From Vibrio tapetis subsp. quintayensis (lineage in GTDB: Bacteria; Pseudomonadota; Gammaproteobacteria; Enterobacterales; Vibrionaceae): DNA of 64,000 bases. The notes under the pieces were generated by a model. The model saw only the letters and a list, made by a program, of their open reading frames with translations. It had not been told where the DNA came from and ran no database searches. The position numbers were made by a program, and so were the translations under genes. The DNA lies in contig NZ_JAUFQV010000035.1 in NCBI RefSeq assembly GCF_030409945.1, forward strand, positions 62,001-126,000, given 5' to 3'. This document shows positions 27,385-35,357 of this stretch, piece by piece (position 1 is the stretch's first letter; the number at the start of each line of letters is the position of its first letter).

Positions 27385-27599
27385 TATTGGCCAAGCTGGG
27401 GCAATACCTTAAAGAACACTCTACGGTTAGCCGCCGTGATCTTGGCAAAAAATTTTCGATAAGTGACGATGGCGTCGATGCTATGTTGGAGGTTTGGATA
27501 AGAAAAGGCAGGGTGTCTCGCTTGGTTGATAAAAAACGCAATGAAGTGAGCTATCACTGGGTTCAACATAACGAAATTCAGTTGAACGTTATCGCTTGA
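27381..27599 (+). CDS. feoC: FeoC, small winged-helix Feo subunit
   Basis: A 72-residue winged-helix protein, start overlapping the feoB stop. The pattern ILAKLGQYLKEHSTVSRRDLG and GVDAMLEVWIRKGRVSR matches FeoC. It contains no cysteine at all, so unlike enterobacterial FeoC it cannot bind an iron-sulfur cluster; the V. cholerae protein is also known to lack them. It probably acts through direct binding to the FeoB G domain. Confidence 0.92.
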   Translation: MILAKLGQYLKEHSTVSRRDLGKKFSISDDGVDAMLEVWIRKGRVSRLVDKKRNEVSYHWVQHNEIQLNVIA

Positions 27600-27636
27600 T
27601 TCGTTGCGTTCAGATGGGTCTGACCATGCTCGTAAA

Positions 27637-27667
27637 AATGGCGCTGAATTCAGCGCCATTTTTTTTG
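27637..27667 (+). terminator. Intrinsic terminator after feoC
   Basis: A 10-bp stem aatggcgctg/cagcgccatt with loop AATT, then eight T. Confidence 0.93.
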
Positions 27668-27691
27668 TCATCTGACTATTGGTCAGTCAGA

Positions 27692-28120
27692 TCATGTCAG
27701 CTGGAAAGTAGCATGCTCACTTAATGCAGTTCGAAGCGTTACAAGCATCGCTTGTTGGTCTTCGTCCGTTCGCCATTCTCCGTTTGTGTTACCCCAAACG
27801 GGGCCCGGCCATGCCATATCTGTTTTAAACCGTGCAATATGATGAATATGCAGTTGTGGCACCATGTTGCCAAGCGCACCTAAGTTGAGTTTGTCTGGCT
27901 CAAAGCATTGCTCAAGTATTTGCGATACGATTTGAGATTCGACCAAAAATTGCTGTTGTTCAGCCATCGGTAGATGGTGCAGTTCTTTCAGTTCTGCCTT
28001 TTTAGGAACTAAAATCACCCATGGCATGGCGCTGTCTTTGATTAAAAGCGCTAAACAGAGTGGAAATTCACCGATTATGTCGGTGTCTTTTTGCAGTTGA
28101 GGGTGAAGTGTAAATTCCAT
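27692..28120 (-). CDS. HIT-domain protein
   Basis: A 142-residue cytoplasmic protein of the histidine triad superfamily. The signature is QLHIHHIARF, an HxHH arrangement in which the expected third triad His position is shifted or replaced. Upstream GNMVPQLH and the Trp-rich WPGPVWG after the motif fit a proteobacterial HIT subgroup. Likely a nucleotide hydrolase or transferase; the substrate is unknown. Start ATG at 28120; the upstream TTG is less likely. It diverges from the acyltransferase gene. Confidence 0.85.
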   Translation of the reverse strand: MEFTLHPQLQKDTDIIGEFPLCLALLIKDSAMPWVILVPKKAELKELHHLPMAEQQQFLVESQIVSQILEQCFEPDKLNLGALGNMVPQLHIHHIARFKTDMAWPGPVWGNTNGEWRTDEDQQAMLVTLRTALSEHATFQLT

Positions 28121-28195
28121 AATGGGCAACAGTTTGTTTTAAATTGGCTTTGTTATACCATAACCGCCAACGACTCAGAGAATTATGATGGCCAA

Positions 28196-29137
28196 ATGAG
28201 CGATAATATTCAAAAACAACTTTACGACCCGAAGTTTCAATGGCGTTTTCTTCATCCTAAATACTGGCCAACGTGGCTAGGCATTGGCTTCGCGATTCTA
28301 CTCGCTTTTGTCCCCTTCCGCCTACGTGACAAATTTGCTTCTTGGATTTCGGGCTATTTCGCCAAGCGAGATTCCGGAGCGTTACGAAGAGCGCGTAAAA
28401 ACATTGAATTGTGTTATCCGGAAAAAACGGCAGAACAACGACAAGAACTACTGGAAAAAACCTACGAGACGGCAGCACAGTTCTTCTTAGGTTATGCAGA
28501 ATTGACCGTTAGAAGCAAGAAGTACAATCAGAGCCGAGGTGAAGTGTTTGGTCGAGAGCATCTGTTTCCGCTATTAGAGCAAGGTGAGAAAGTGATTGCC
28601 TTGGTTCCGCACTGTTGGGCAATTGACTATACCGGCATGTACTTTTCATCATATGGTCATGACGTGGTGATCATGATTCGTCCGCAGAAAAACCCAATTG
28701 GCGATTGGCTGATGAACGTGCAAAGAATGCGCTATGGTGGAAGAATTGTACCAAGAGATTCCGGCATTAAACCGTACTTGAGGTCGATCAAAGATGGTTA
28801 CATGGCTTACTATCTGCCAGATGAAGATCATGGCGCACAAAATTCTGTATTTGTACCATTTTTTGGTACGGAAAAGGCGACCTTAAAAGGTTTTGGCAAG
28901 TTGGCAAAACTGAGCCGAGCGAAAGTCGTGCCGATGATCCCAGCTTACAACGCTGAGAAAGGAAAGTTTGAACTGTTTATTCTTCCTGCGTTAGAAAACT
29001 TCCCGACAGGGGATGAAGAACAAGACGCAAGAATGATGAATCAAGCGCTGGAAGAGTTGTTAAGAGATCGGCCAGAACAATACATGTGGATCTTGAACCT
29101 GCTTAGAACCAGGCCCGACGGTAGTGAGATTTATTAG
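28196..29137 (+). CDS. lpxM: Lipid A late acyltransferase (LpxM/MsbB-like)
   Basis: Adds a secondary acyl chain to Kdo-lipid A at the inner membrane. It has 313 residues: an N-terminal membrane helix (about 24-41), the HX4D catalytic motif as HCWAID (His139, Asp144), then YGGRIVPRDSG and YYLPDEDHG typical of the LpxL/LpxM/LpxP family. The LpxM call over LpxL is by overall pattern (YWPTWLGIG near the N-terminus) and is less certain than the family. Its stop overlaps the convergent LysR gene by 3-4 bases. Confidence 0.88.
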   Translation: MSDNIQKQLYDPKFQWRFLHPKYWPTWLGIGFAILLAFVPFRLRDKFASWISGYFAKRDSGALRRARKNIELCYPEKTAEQRQELLEKTYETAAQFFLGYAELTVRSKKYNQSRGEVFGREHLFPLLEQGEKVIALVPHCWAIDYTGMYFSSYGHDVVIMIRPQKNPIGDWLMNVQRMRYGGRIVPRDSGIKPYLRSIKDGYMAYYLPDEDHGAQNSVFVPFFGTEKATLKGFGKLAKLSRAKVVPMIPAYNAEKGKFELFILPALENFPTGDEEQDARMMNQALEELLRDRPEQYMWILNLLRTRPDGSEIY

Positions 29138-30045
29138 TTCCTCTTCGTGCCGTGGGTCAGTAATTCATTTACCTGTTGGTGAAGCCAGTGGGTAAATGGA
29201 CTATTGCGATGACGTAAATGACAAAATAGAGCAAGCTGACGACGGAATGTATCTTTATACAGCTCGCTGGGCAGCGCTTCCCAGCGATAATCCTTACCTA
29301 ATTCTGATTGATATTGCTCAGAAATCACACCGATGTAATTACTTTCTTTAACTAACTTCAACATTAAGCCAATGTCACTGGTTCGGACATTGATGGTTTT
29401 CTCCAGCTTATATTTCTTAATTAGCATTTCAGCCTTTGATGGTTCGATATAGCCTGGAATGACGCTGATGCAGATAGGGTACTCTAGTACTTGATCCAAT
29501 TGGTTGCCGATTAATGGGTGCTCTTTACGCAGTACCAAATTAAATTTGTCGTCCACTAAATCTTGCTGGATGATATTTTTATTGGTTTCCATCGGGAGAT
29601 AACTGATTCCCCAACTGGATTTGCTCTCTTCTAAGTTGGTAATAGCGTCACTGCCCCAATGGTTGCACACAACCGTGAGATTGGGCGCCGCGTGGGTTAA
29701 AATATTTATCAGTGGCCCGGCAATAGGCGCCATAAAAGCTGGCGGGAAAAGTAACGTAATCTCGCCTTGCATTTGACTGACGTTCCACTCTTTACTTTCG
29801 AGATATAGGGAGTCTAACTGCTCGAGCAGTATCGGTATTTTATCAACCAATTCCACACACTTTGCTGTGGGCTCCAGTCGATTTTTGTTTCGTACAAACA
29901 ATTCATCATTAAACTGTTCTCTCAGTTTTTTGAGCATGATGCTAACAGTTGGCTGGCTGATGTTAAGTTTTTTAGCCGTGGCGACGGTTTGACGGGTTTG
30001 GTATAGCACCACGAGTAATTGCAGTAAATTATAGTCTTTATTCAT
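29134..30045 (-). CDS. LysR-family transcriptional regulator (sulfatase cluster)
   Basis: A 303-residue LTTR. The N-terminal winged HTH is visible in TVATAKKLNISQPTVSIMLKKLREQF (about residues 18-43), followed by the linker and a periplasmic-binding-like effector domain (KEHPLIGN, VRTSDIGLMLKLVKES). The HTH style resembles LeuO/NodD. It lies 38 bp downstream of the sulfatase maturase and in the same direction, so it is the obvious candidate regulator of the adjacent cluster. Effector unknown. Confidence 0.9.
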   Translation of the reverse strand: MNKDYNLLQLLVVLYQTRQTVATAKKLNISQPTVSIMLKKLREQFNDELFVRNKNRLEPTAKCVELVDKIPILLEQLDSLYLESKEWNVSQMQGEITLLFPPAFMAPIAGPLINILTHAAPNLTVVCNHWGSDAITNLEESKSSWGISYLPMETNKNIIQQDLVDDKFNLVLRKEHPLIGNQLDQVLEYPICISVIPGYIEPSKAEMLIKKYKLEKTINVRTSDIGLMLKLVKESNYIGVISEQYQSELGKDYRWEALPSELYKDTFRRQLALFCHLRHRNSPFTHWLHQQVNELLTHGTKRN

Positions 30046-30083
30046 GGCACTCAACTTGATGTGTACAGTCAGCTAATCTTATC

Positions 30084-31229
30084 TTAGAACAACAAATAGT
30101 ACTTAGGCGAGTATCCATTTTTCATCGCCTCGACCATTTTTAGCATTCTAGGGAGTGCATAGCGATAGAACATGGCATAGCCATCACAGAGTTGATTGAT
30201 GGACTCACCTGTACCTGTTTTATCTGTTCTGTTTTTTGGGCAGCCGCCATTACATAATGGCTTGAAGTCACAGGCTAAACATTGTGAGCTAAGTGAGTCG
30301 CGTTTGTTCAGGCCAAATTCAACTTGCTGAGCACCATTTGCCATGTTTTTGAGGGACGTCGTTTCACCATTGCCTAGTTTATACTCTTGATAGCCATAGT
30401 GATCACAACTGAACACATCACCGTTGGCTTCCATCATCAATTGTTGTCCACAGGTCTCAGCGTGATGACACATTTGACTCGGGTAGTCCATCAATTGCAT
30501 TAAGCAATTCTCAAAAAATTGAACGTAAATTTGAGTGATATCTTCCTTACACCATTCATCGAAGACATCACACAAAAATCGCCCCCATTGCTCACCGGAA
30601 AGTGACCAATCATAGTCTGAACGTCGGTCGAGTTCGTGGTCCATACAGGGTTGAAATTGCATGTATTTGCTTCCGCTATCTTTTAAAAATTGGTAGATAG
30701 TTTTGCCGTGAAAGTAGGAACGATTATTTATGACGCTTAGGGTATTAAATTCAACGTTTTGAGCCGTTAAATGCTTAATGCCCCGAACGGTTCTTTCAAA
30801 ACTGGAATTGCCTTTTTGGTCAATACGGCCGATGTCGTTAATAAGGTTAGGTCCATCAATGCTTACCCCAACCATAAAGTTGTGTTTACTGAAAAACTTT
30901 GCCCATCGCTCGTTAATTAATGTGCCGTTCGTTTGGATTGTATTGGCAATGCGTTTTTTGCCGCCCAGTGCTTTTTGATACGACAATGCAATTTGATAAA
31001 AATCCAAACCGCGTAGCATGGGTTCACCTCCGTGCCATATAAAATCAACCACCGGGCTATCGATAGGCTGTGATTCAATGTGGTTTTGAATTACGCGTTT
31101 CACGCTATCGCTTTCCATTGCGAAGGCGTGTTGGCTATCGTTGTTTAAGTAGTAGCAGTACGAACAGTCAAGGTTACATTTTGCCCCGACGGATTTAATA
31201 AAAAGGCTATAAGGTTGGCACGGAGTCAT
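30084..31229 (-). CDS. Anaerobic sulfatase-maturating enzyme (radical SAM, SPASM)
   Basis: Converts a Ser or Cys of a sulfatase into formylglycine using S-adenosylmethionine. It has 381 residues. The radical SAM motif CNLDCSYC gives Cys18, Cys22 and Cys25. DFIWHGGEPMLRG is diagnostic. The SPASM part carries the auxiliary cluster cysteines in CHHAETCGQQ, FSCDHYG and CLACDFKPLCNGGCP. No signal peptide, so it modifies the sulfatase before export. The partner is very likely the serine-type sulfatase at 33655-35205. Confidence 0.95.
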   Translation of the reverse strand: MTPCQPYSLFIKSVGAKCNLDCSYCYYLNNDSQHAFAMESDSVKRVIQNHIESQPIDSPVVDFIWHGGEPMLRGLDFYQIALSYQKALGGKKRIANTIQTNGTLINERWAKFFSKHNFMVGVSIDGPNLINDIGRIDQKGNSSFERTVRGIKHLTAQNVEFNTLSVINNRSYFHGKTIYQFLKDSGSKYMQFQPCMDHELDRRSDYDWSLSGEQWGRFLCDVFDEWCKEDITQIYVQFFENCLMQLMDYPSQMCHHAETCGQQLMMEANGDVFSCDHYGYQEYKLGNGETTSLKNMANGAQQVEFGLNKRDSLSSQCLACDFKPLCNGGCPKNRTDKTGTGESINQLCDGYAMFYRYALPRMLKMVEAMKNGYSPKYYLLF

Positions 31230-31244
31230 AAGTATCCCTATCGA

Positions 31245-32060
31245 TTAAAGTTGGTAGTTGAATTCGATACGATGCGAGCCATCCTTGAATGCTTGGTTCT
31301 CAGTCCAGTTTGAAAAATATCTCACGTTGAATTTTGGGGTAAGTTGATATCCTAATGCGACTTCATGCTGCAACAAATGGCTGCTGTTTTCTAAGCTCGA
31401 AGTCACGTATTGTTCGCTACCCGACAGAGTGGTGAACCACATCGGGTTGTAGTTAAACCAAAGGTTGTCGGTGAGCTGCAATTTACTGTAAGTACCTACG
31501 ACACCGAAGGTCCCTGGTATGGCATAACCGCCAACTTTTTGGCCATCCTCAAGAGTCGTATTTTGAAAACTAACCCCTGCGCCCATTAATGGAAAAACGG
31601 ACAGGCGACCTAGCTTCGGTAAGGCTTGGATCAAGCTATATGACGCACTGCCAGACTCATTATCGAGATCATATTGCACGTCGATTTGAGTACCGCGACC
31701 GTTGGATGTGTTAGCAACGAAATTGCGAAAACGAAGGCTGTCAGCGCTATTCCCTTTGGCATTATCTGATATCCCTATGGCATCACCCATGAGCCCTTTG
31801 ATTTCTACAACGTTCATTCCTGCTGTGTCGGCGTCTCCAGTATCGTACGAGCGTCCCATTTTTATATTAAGACCGTGATTTGTCATGCCAGCGCCGATTT
31901 GGGTGTAGACCGAAAGTGGGTCGGACATGTCTTGTATCTCTTCGTCTGCCTCATTAGCATTGACGCCAGATGAAATAAAGCAGCCAGAAACGAGCAGGGT
32001 TTTAACGAAAAAAGTTGTGCTCATAGAAAGAACAGATTTTTGATGTGTCGTGTGAAGCAT
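31245..32060 (-). CDS. Predicted outer-membrane beta-barrel protein
   Basis: 271 residues with a signal sequence (hydrophobic core about 17-30, then VNANEADEE). The mature part alternates hydrophobic and polar residues, has many aromatic girdle residues and ends in a classic barrel C-terminus (HRIEFNYQL). I do not recognise a named family; it resembles small transport or porin-like barrels. The ATG at 32060 is chosen for its AAAGGGA ribosome site; an internal Met12-13 start is possible. It sits 15 bp upstream of the maturase in the same direction and may give the sulfated substrate entry. Confidence 0.65.
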   Translation of the reverse strand: MLHTTHQKSVLSMSTTFFVKTLLVSGCFISSGVNANEADEEIQDMSDPLSVYTQIGAGMTNHGLNIKMGRSYDTGDADTAGMNVVEIKGLMGDAIGISDNAKGNSADSLRFRNFVANTSNGRGTQIDVQYDLDNESGSASYSLIQALPKLGRLSVFPLMGAGVSFQNTTLEDGQKVGGYAIPGTFGVVGTYSKLQLTDNLWFNYNPMWFTTLSGSEQYVTSSLENSSHLLQHEVALGYQLTPKFNVRYFSNWTENQAFKDGSHRIEFNYQL

Positions 32061-32080
32061 TGCGATCCCTTTAGATCAAA

Positions 32081-32113
32081 TCGCTTACTACCCAAGGTGC
32101 AGGTAGTAAGCGA
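32081..32113. other. 12-bp perfect hairpin between DUF1254 and barrel genes
   Basis: tcgcttactacc (32081-32092) pairs with ggtagtaagcga (32102-32113). No clear T run follows in the reading direction, so partial termination or mRNA stabilisation within the minus-strand operon is likely. Confidence 0.7.
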
Positions 32114-32121
32114 ATAAAAAA

Positions 32122-33534
32122 TTATTCTGCGTTTAAGCCTGGTACGGTCCAGTCCATGTTAAGAACTTGTTTTGATGGGATATAAAGTCGGGTGAGGACG
32201 TAGAAGTTACCCTCAGGTGTTGGCAGCCAGTTTTGGGCGTCAGCGGGTTTCTTGCTGGAAAACTGGATGTCAAACGAACCATCTTTGTTCTTTTTTAGGT
32301 CAGACAAACTACTGATGTTGTAACGATTAATTGAGTTATCAATCAACATTTTTGTTTTTGCGTCGTAAACGGTGACTGACCAAAATGCACCTACTGGTGG
32401 CTCTTCATCGAAGTGCATTACGTAGTTTGTTTCGCCACTTAATGGGTTGCCTTTTGCGTCCATGGCGGCCATTGGATAAATGGCTTCTTTTGGACCTTGG
32501 CCTCCTAAGTAAGGGTGGGCAATCAATGAACGCATAGCGCTGTCATCACCAAAAGCATCAAGAGCAAACGTGTATACCCAACCGTCTTTAAACTCTAAGT
32601 TGGCAGGGTTTGCTTGCTGTGCTAAGACCATCTTGTGACCGTCTTCGATGGCTTTGATCAGTGTTTTTTTCGTATCTAACGATAGTTTCTCATCATTAAA
32701 ACCATTTTCAGTTAATCCGATTTTCTTAAACTGACCTAACATGGCTTTATTGCGTTCATCAACCGGGTTTTGTTTTAGGTACTCCCCGAGTTCTACAAAG
32801 AAGCGAAGTGGGTCATTTTCGTCGCCAGCTCTCGGTGGCAGTGGTTGGGTAACCGGTTTTTCTCCTGTTTGGTATTGCGCTAACGAGGTTAATTTATATT
32901 GGTCTTGTACCGCATGAGCCGCTGGGTAGTCTTGGTCGTCGAACACTTGTGTGCGACCCCACAGCCATACTTTGCTGGTTGGCGCTTCAACAATGGTCAG
33001 CTCACGTGGTGTGCTGTCATCTGATGTCCACCCAGGAGGAACGAGCAAAAACTGTTTTGCTAATTGGCCCGTTTCTCGCGTGCCAACGTACTGAAATAAG
33101 TTGTGCCACATATCGAACATATTGATGACAAAATATCGGTCATTGACGTCTGGCACCGAAAGCACCATAGGACCTTGGCTTAAATCCAGAACAGCACTTG
33201 AATAGAGCGTGTCGCGATTCGCGGTTGGCATGTCAGTATCGGCAGGCGTGCTTAGACGTCTTGCATGACCAAATTCGTTTAACGGACCACGATAACTTGT
33301 ATCAACTTGAGGTTGAGAAACGTCACTGTACTGGCGAGCAATTTGTTCCATTCGAACTAATGTAGAGCCCCACATGTAGGCGTTTGCCGCCAATATGTAG
33401 CTTTCGTATTCCAGTGCCTGTTTCGTCGTTGTGATCGGCGCTTCTACAGACGCGATAGCTGGGAGTGCCATAAGGCTGCCGGATACTGCAAGGGTGGCGG
33501 CTATGGCCGCTTTTGAGAATGTTTTTTTTATCAT
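32122..33534 (-). CDS. Exported DUF1254/DUF1214 protein, copy 1
   Basis: 470 residues with a signal peptide (about 1-28, cleavage after AIA-S). An N-terminal DUF1254 region spans roughly 50-190 (TANRDTLYSSAVLDLSQGP, DRYFVINMFDMW). A C-terminal DUF1214 region near 355-465 contains YVMHFDEEPPVGAFWSVTVYD and NWLPTPEGNFYVLTRLYIP. Both domains form beta-rich folds and the family has no agreed function. It is transcribed in the same direction as the sulfatase, 120 bp downstream, and is a paralogue of the protein at 35358. Confidence 0.88.
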   Translation of the reverse strand: MIKKTFSKAAIAATLAVSGSLMALPAIASVEAPITTTKQALEYESYILAANAYMWGSTLVRMEQIARQYSDVSQPQVDTSYRGPLNEFGHARRLSTPADTDMPTANRDTLYSSAVLDLSQGPMVLSVPDVNDRYFVINMFDMWHNLFQYVGTRETGQLAKQFLLVPPGWTSDDSTPRELTIVEAPTSKVWLWGRTQVFDDQDYPAAHAVQDQYKLTSLAQYQTGEKPVTQPLPPRAGDENDPLRFFVELGEYLKQNPVDERNKAMLGQFKKIGLTENGFNDEKLSLDTKKTLIKAIEDGHKMVLAQQANPANLEFKDGWVYTFALDAFGDDSAMRSLIAHPYLGGQGPKEAIYPMAAMDAKGNPLSGETNYVMHFDEEPPVGAFWSVTVYDAKTKMLIDNSINRYNISSLSDLKKNKDGSFDIQFSSKKPADAQNWLPTPEGNFYVLTRLYIPSKQVLNMDWTVPGLNAE

Positions 33535-33610
33535 AGGGGACCTTCCTCTGTTAACGACAGAGTAAATAATTTACGACGAAAAATGGGTAATAGAGAGTAT
33601 TTAAAATGCT

Positions 33611-33640
33611 AATAGCACCGCTCACATTAGCGGTGCTATT
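33611..33640. other. 12-bp hairpin between the sulfatase and DUF1254 genes
   Basis: aatagcaccgct (33611-33622) and agcggtgctatt (33629-33640) are perfect complements. On the minus strand there is only a short T-containing tail, so it may attenuate rather than fully stop transcription into the DUF1254 gene. It overlaps a GCTAATAG motif. Confidence 0.65.
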
Positions 33641-33654
33641 TTAGTACGCTAGGT

Positions 33655-35205
33655 CTAATCTATGGTGTCGTTACCCATGCCAACCCCGGTGCCTTTTTGC
33701 ACTGGAGGGAAAGCTTTGAGAGACTGTTGATATTTGCCGATGGCTTGATAAAACTCAGGAAGAACCCAAGATTTTTGCTTCATCCAATGGTACCACCCTG
33801 GAGTTTCAGGCGAGCGCTCATAAGGATCTGCTTTAATATTAACGAGTACACCAAACGGCCATTCTTTTGCAGGTTCCGTCCAAGTTGTTTTTGTTCTTAA
33901 GTGAACTTTCCACTCGTTGACACGAACGGCATTAAGGCTGCCTTCGTTATAGAAAAAGAATTCGTTACGGTTGCTTTCGCCACCATTCGCTAACATGTCC
34001 ATTTGGTTGTAACCATCAAGATGAGCGACGCGCTTTACGCCTTCGATTTCTTTACCTTTTAGCATTTGTTGTTTGATGTTTGGATCACCGGCTGCGGCGA
34101 CAAGTGTCGGTAACCAGTCTTCCGCAGACATCATGCCGTCTACGTATTCACCTTGCGGGAATTCTTCCGGCCAGCTTACGAGCATAGGCACGCGGAAGCC
34201 CCCATCCCAAGTGGTTCCTTTTTGGCCTCTGAAGGAAGCGGCACCGCCGTCAGGCCAGTGATCAGAGTTAACCCCATTGTCTGAAGTAAACATAATGATG
34301 GTGTTATCGAGCTCACCTAGAGATTCTAGTTTATTCAGTAATACCCCAATTTGATCGTCGACTTGCTTCAATGCATCGTAATAGGTCGACGTTTGACTTG
34401 CGCCTTCATACTCGTCATTGACATGAGTAATGGTGTGCATACGCGATGGGTTGAACCACATGAAGTAAGGTTGGTCATCGTTAGTTGATTCGTGTTTTTC
34501 TAGCCAATCGGTCGCGAAGCCAAGAAACTCTTCATCAATTTGTTTCATGCGTTCTTTACCAAGCGCGCCTTTATCCGTGATGGTTTGTTTACCTACGACA
34601 CCAAAGCGTGGATCTTCGGTTTTATCAAACTTATCGGTTGCTACTGAGTGAATGACATTTCGCGGAATACCGACAAAGTTGGGATCTTTAGGGAACTCAG
34701 GTTGCTCTGGCATTTCCATTACATTGAGGTGATATAGAAAGCCATAGTACTCTTCAAATCCATGTACCGTTGGTAAGTGGCTGTTATTATCACCAAGATG
34801 AGATTTACCAACGTGGACAGTCGCGTAGCCTTTTTCTTTGAGTAACTCGGCTAAGGTTGGCGTTTCTTTTTTAAGACCAAGTTTAGAGCCTGGTTGCCCT
34901 ACAGACGTTAGCCCTGAACGGTATGGGTATTGGCCAGTGATGAATGCTGCGCGCCCAGCCGTAGAGCTGCTTTGGGCATAATAATCGCTGACCATGAGCC
35001 CGCGCTTGGCAATGAGATCAATATTCGGTGTTTTGATAGCGCCAAGACCACGGTGGTAGGCTGAAATATCCATTGGCGCCACGTCGTCGAGCATGATGGT
35101 GACGATGTTAGGTGCTTTTGCCATCGCAGGGCTTACTGCTAGTGTCGCTGATGCGGCAATGGAGAGCGCTAGCGAATTTTTTACAAATTGATTAGGACTT
35201 TTCAT
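33655..35205 (-). CDS. Exported serine-type arylsulfatase
   Basis: Hydrolyses sulfate esters, probably in the periplasm. It has 516 residues with a signal peptide (about 1-29, AMA-K). The metal site begins with IMLDDVAP (Asp40, Asp41). The maturation motif is S-T-A-G-R with Ser81 where other sulfatases have Cys, followed by ITGQYPYRSGL. Further catalytic elements are HVGKSHLGD and TSDNGVNSDHWP. Serine-type enzymes depend on a radical SAM maturase, and one is encoded at 30084-31229. Substrate not deducible. It diverges from the second DUF1254 gene across a 150-bp regulatory region. Confidence 0.94.
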   Translation of the reverse strand: MKSPNQFVKNSLALSIAASATLAVSPAMAKAPNIVTIMLDDVAPMDISAYHRGLGAIKTPNIDLIAKRGLMVSDYYAQSSSTAGRAAFITGQYPYRSGLTSVGQPGSKLGLKKETPTLAELLKEKGYATVHVGKSHLGDNNSHLPTVHGFEEYYGFLYHLNVMEMPEQPEFPKDPNFVGIPRNVIHSVATDKFDKTEDPRFGVVGKQTITDKGALGKERMKQIDEEFLGFATDWLEKHESTNDDQPYFMWFNPSRMHTITHVNDEYEGASQTSTYYDALKQVDDQIGVLLNKLESLGELDNTIIMFTSDNGVNSDHWPDGGAASFRGQKGTTWDGGFRVPMLVSWPEEFPQGEYVDGMMSAEDWLPTLVAAAGDPNIKQQMLKGKEIEGVKRVAHLDGYNQMDMLANGGESNRNEFFFYNEGSLNAVRVNEWKVHLRTKTTWTEPAKEWPFGVLVNIKADPYERSPETPGWYHWMKQKSWVLPEFYQAIGKYQQSLKAFPPVQKGTGVGMGNDTID

Positions 35206-35253
35206 AAATTTCTCCGTTGTAGGACGGAGTCAGCATATATAAATCAGGCTGAA

Positions 35254-35304
35254 AAATGGCTAATAGCGGTTATTAGCTTTTTCAATAATCACTATTAGCC
35301 AATT
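35254..35304. promoter_or_regulatory. Long dyad, candidate operator of the sulfatase cluster
   Basis: Arms aatggctaatagcggttatt (starting 35255) and the nearly complementary aataatcactattagccaatt (ending 35304) form an extended inverted repeat. A nested pair GCTAATA/TATTAGC lies at 35259-35265 and 35271-35277. The site lies between divergent promoters and the core GCTAATAG recurs at 33608-33615. It probably binds the LysR regulator or another dimeric factor. Confidence 0.6.
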
Positions 35305-35357
35305 GAAATGCGAAGAGGTTTATCCTTGTTAGAGTTTCCAATATCAAGAGATTTGCC

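Noticed and set aside
27692..28120. HIT protein as an unusual variant because the third His of the triad appears shifted
   Set aside because: An HxHH form occurs, as far as I recall, in a common proteobacterial HIT subgroup, so I do not treat it as novel.
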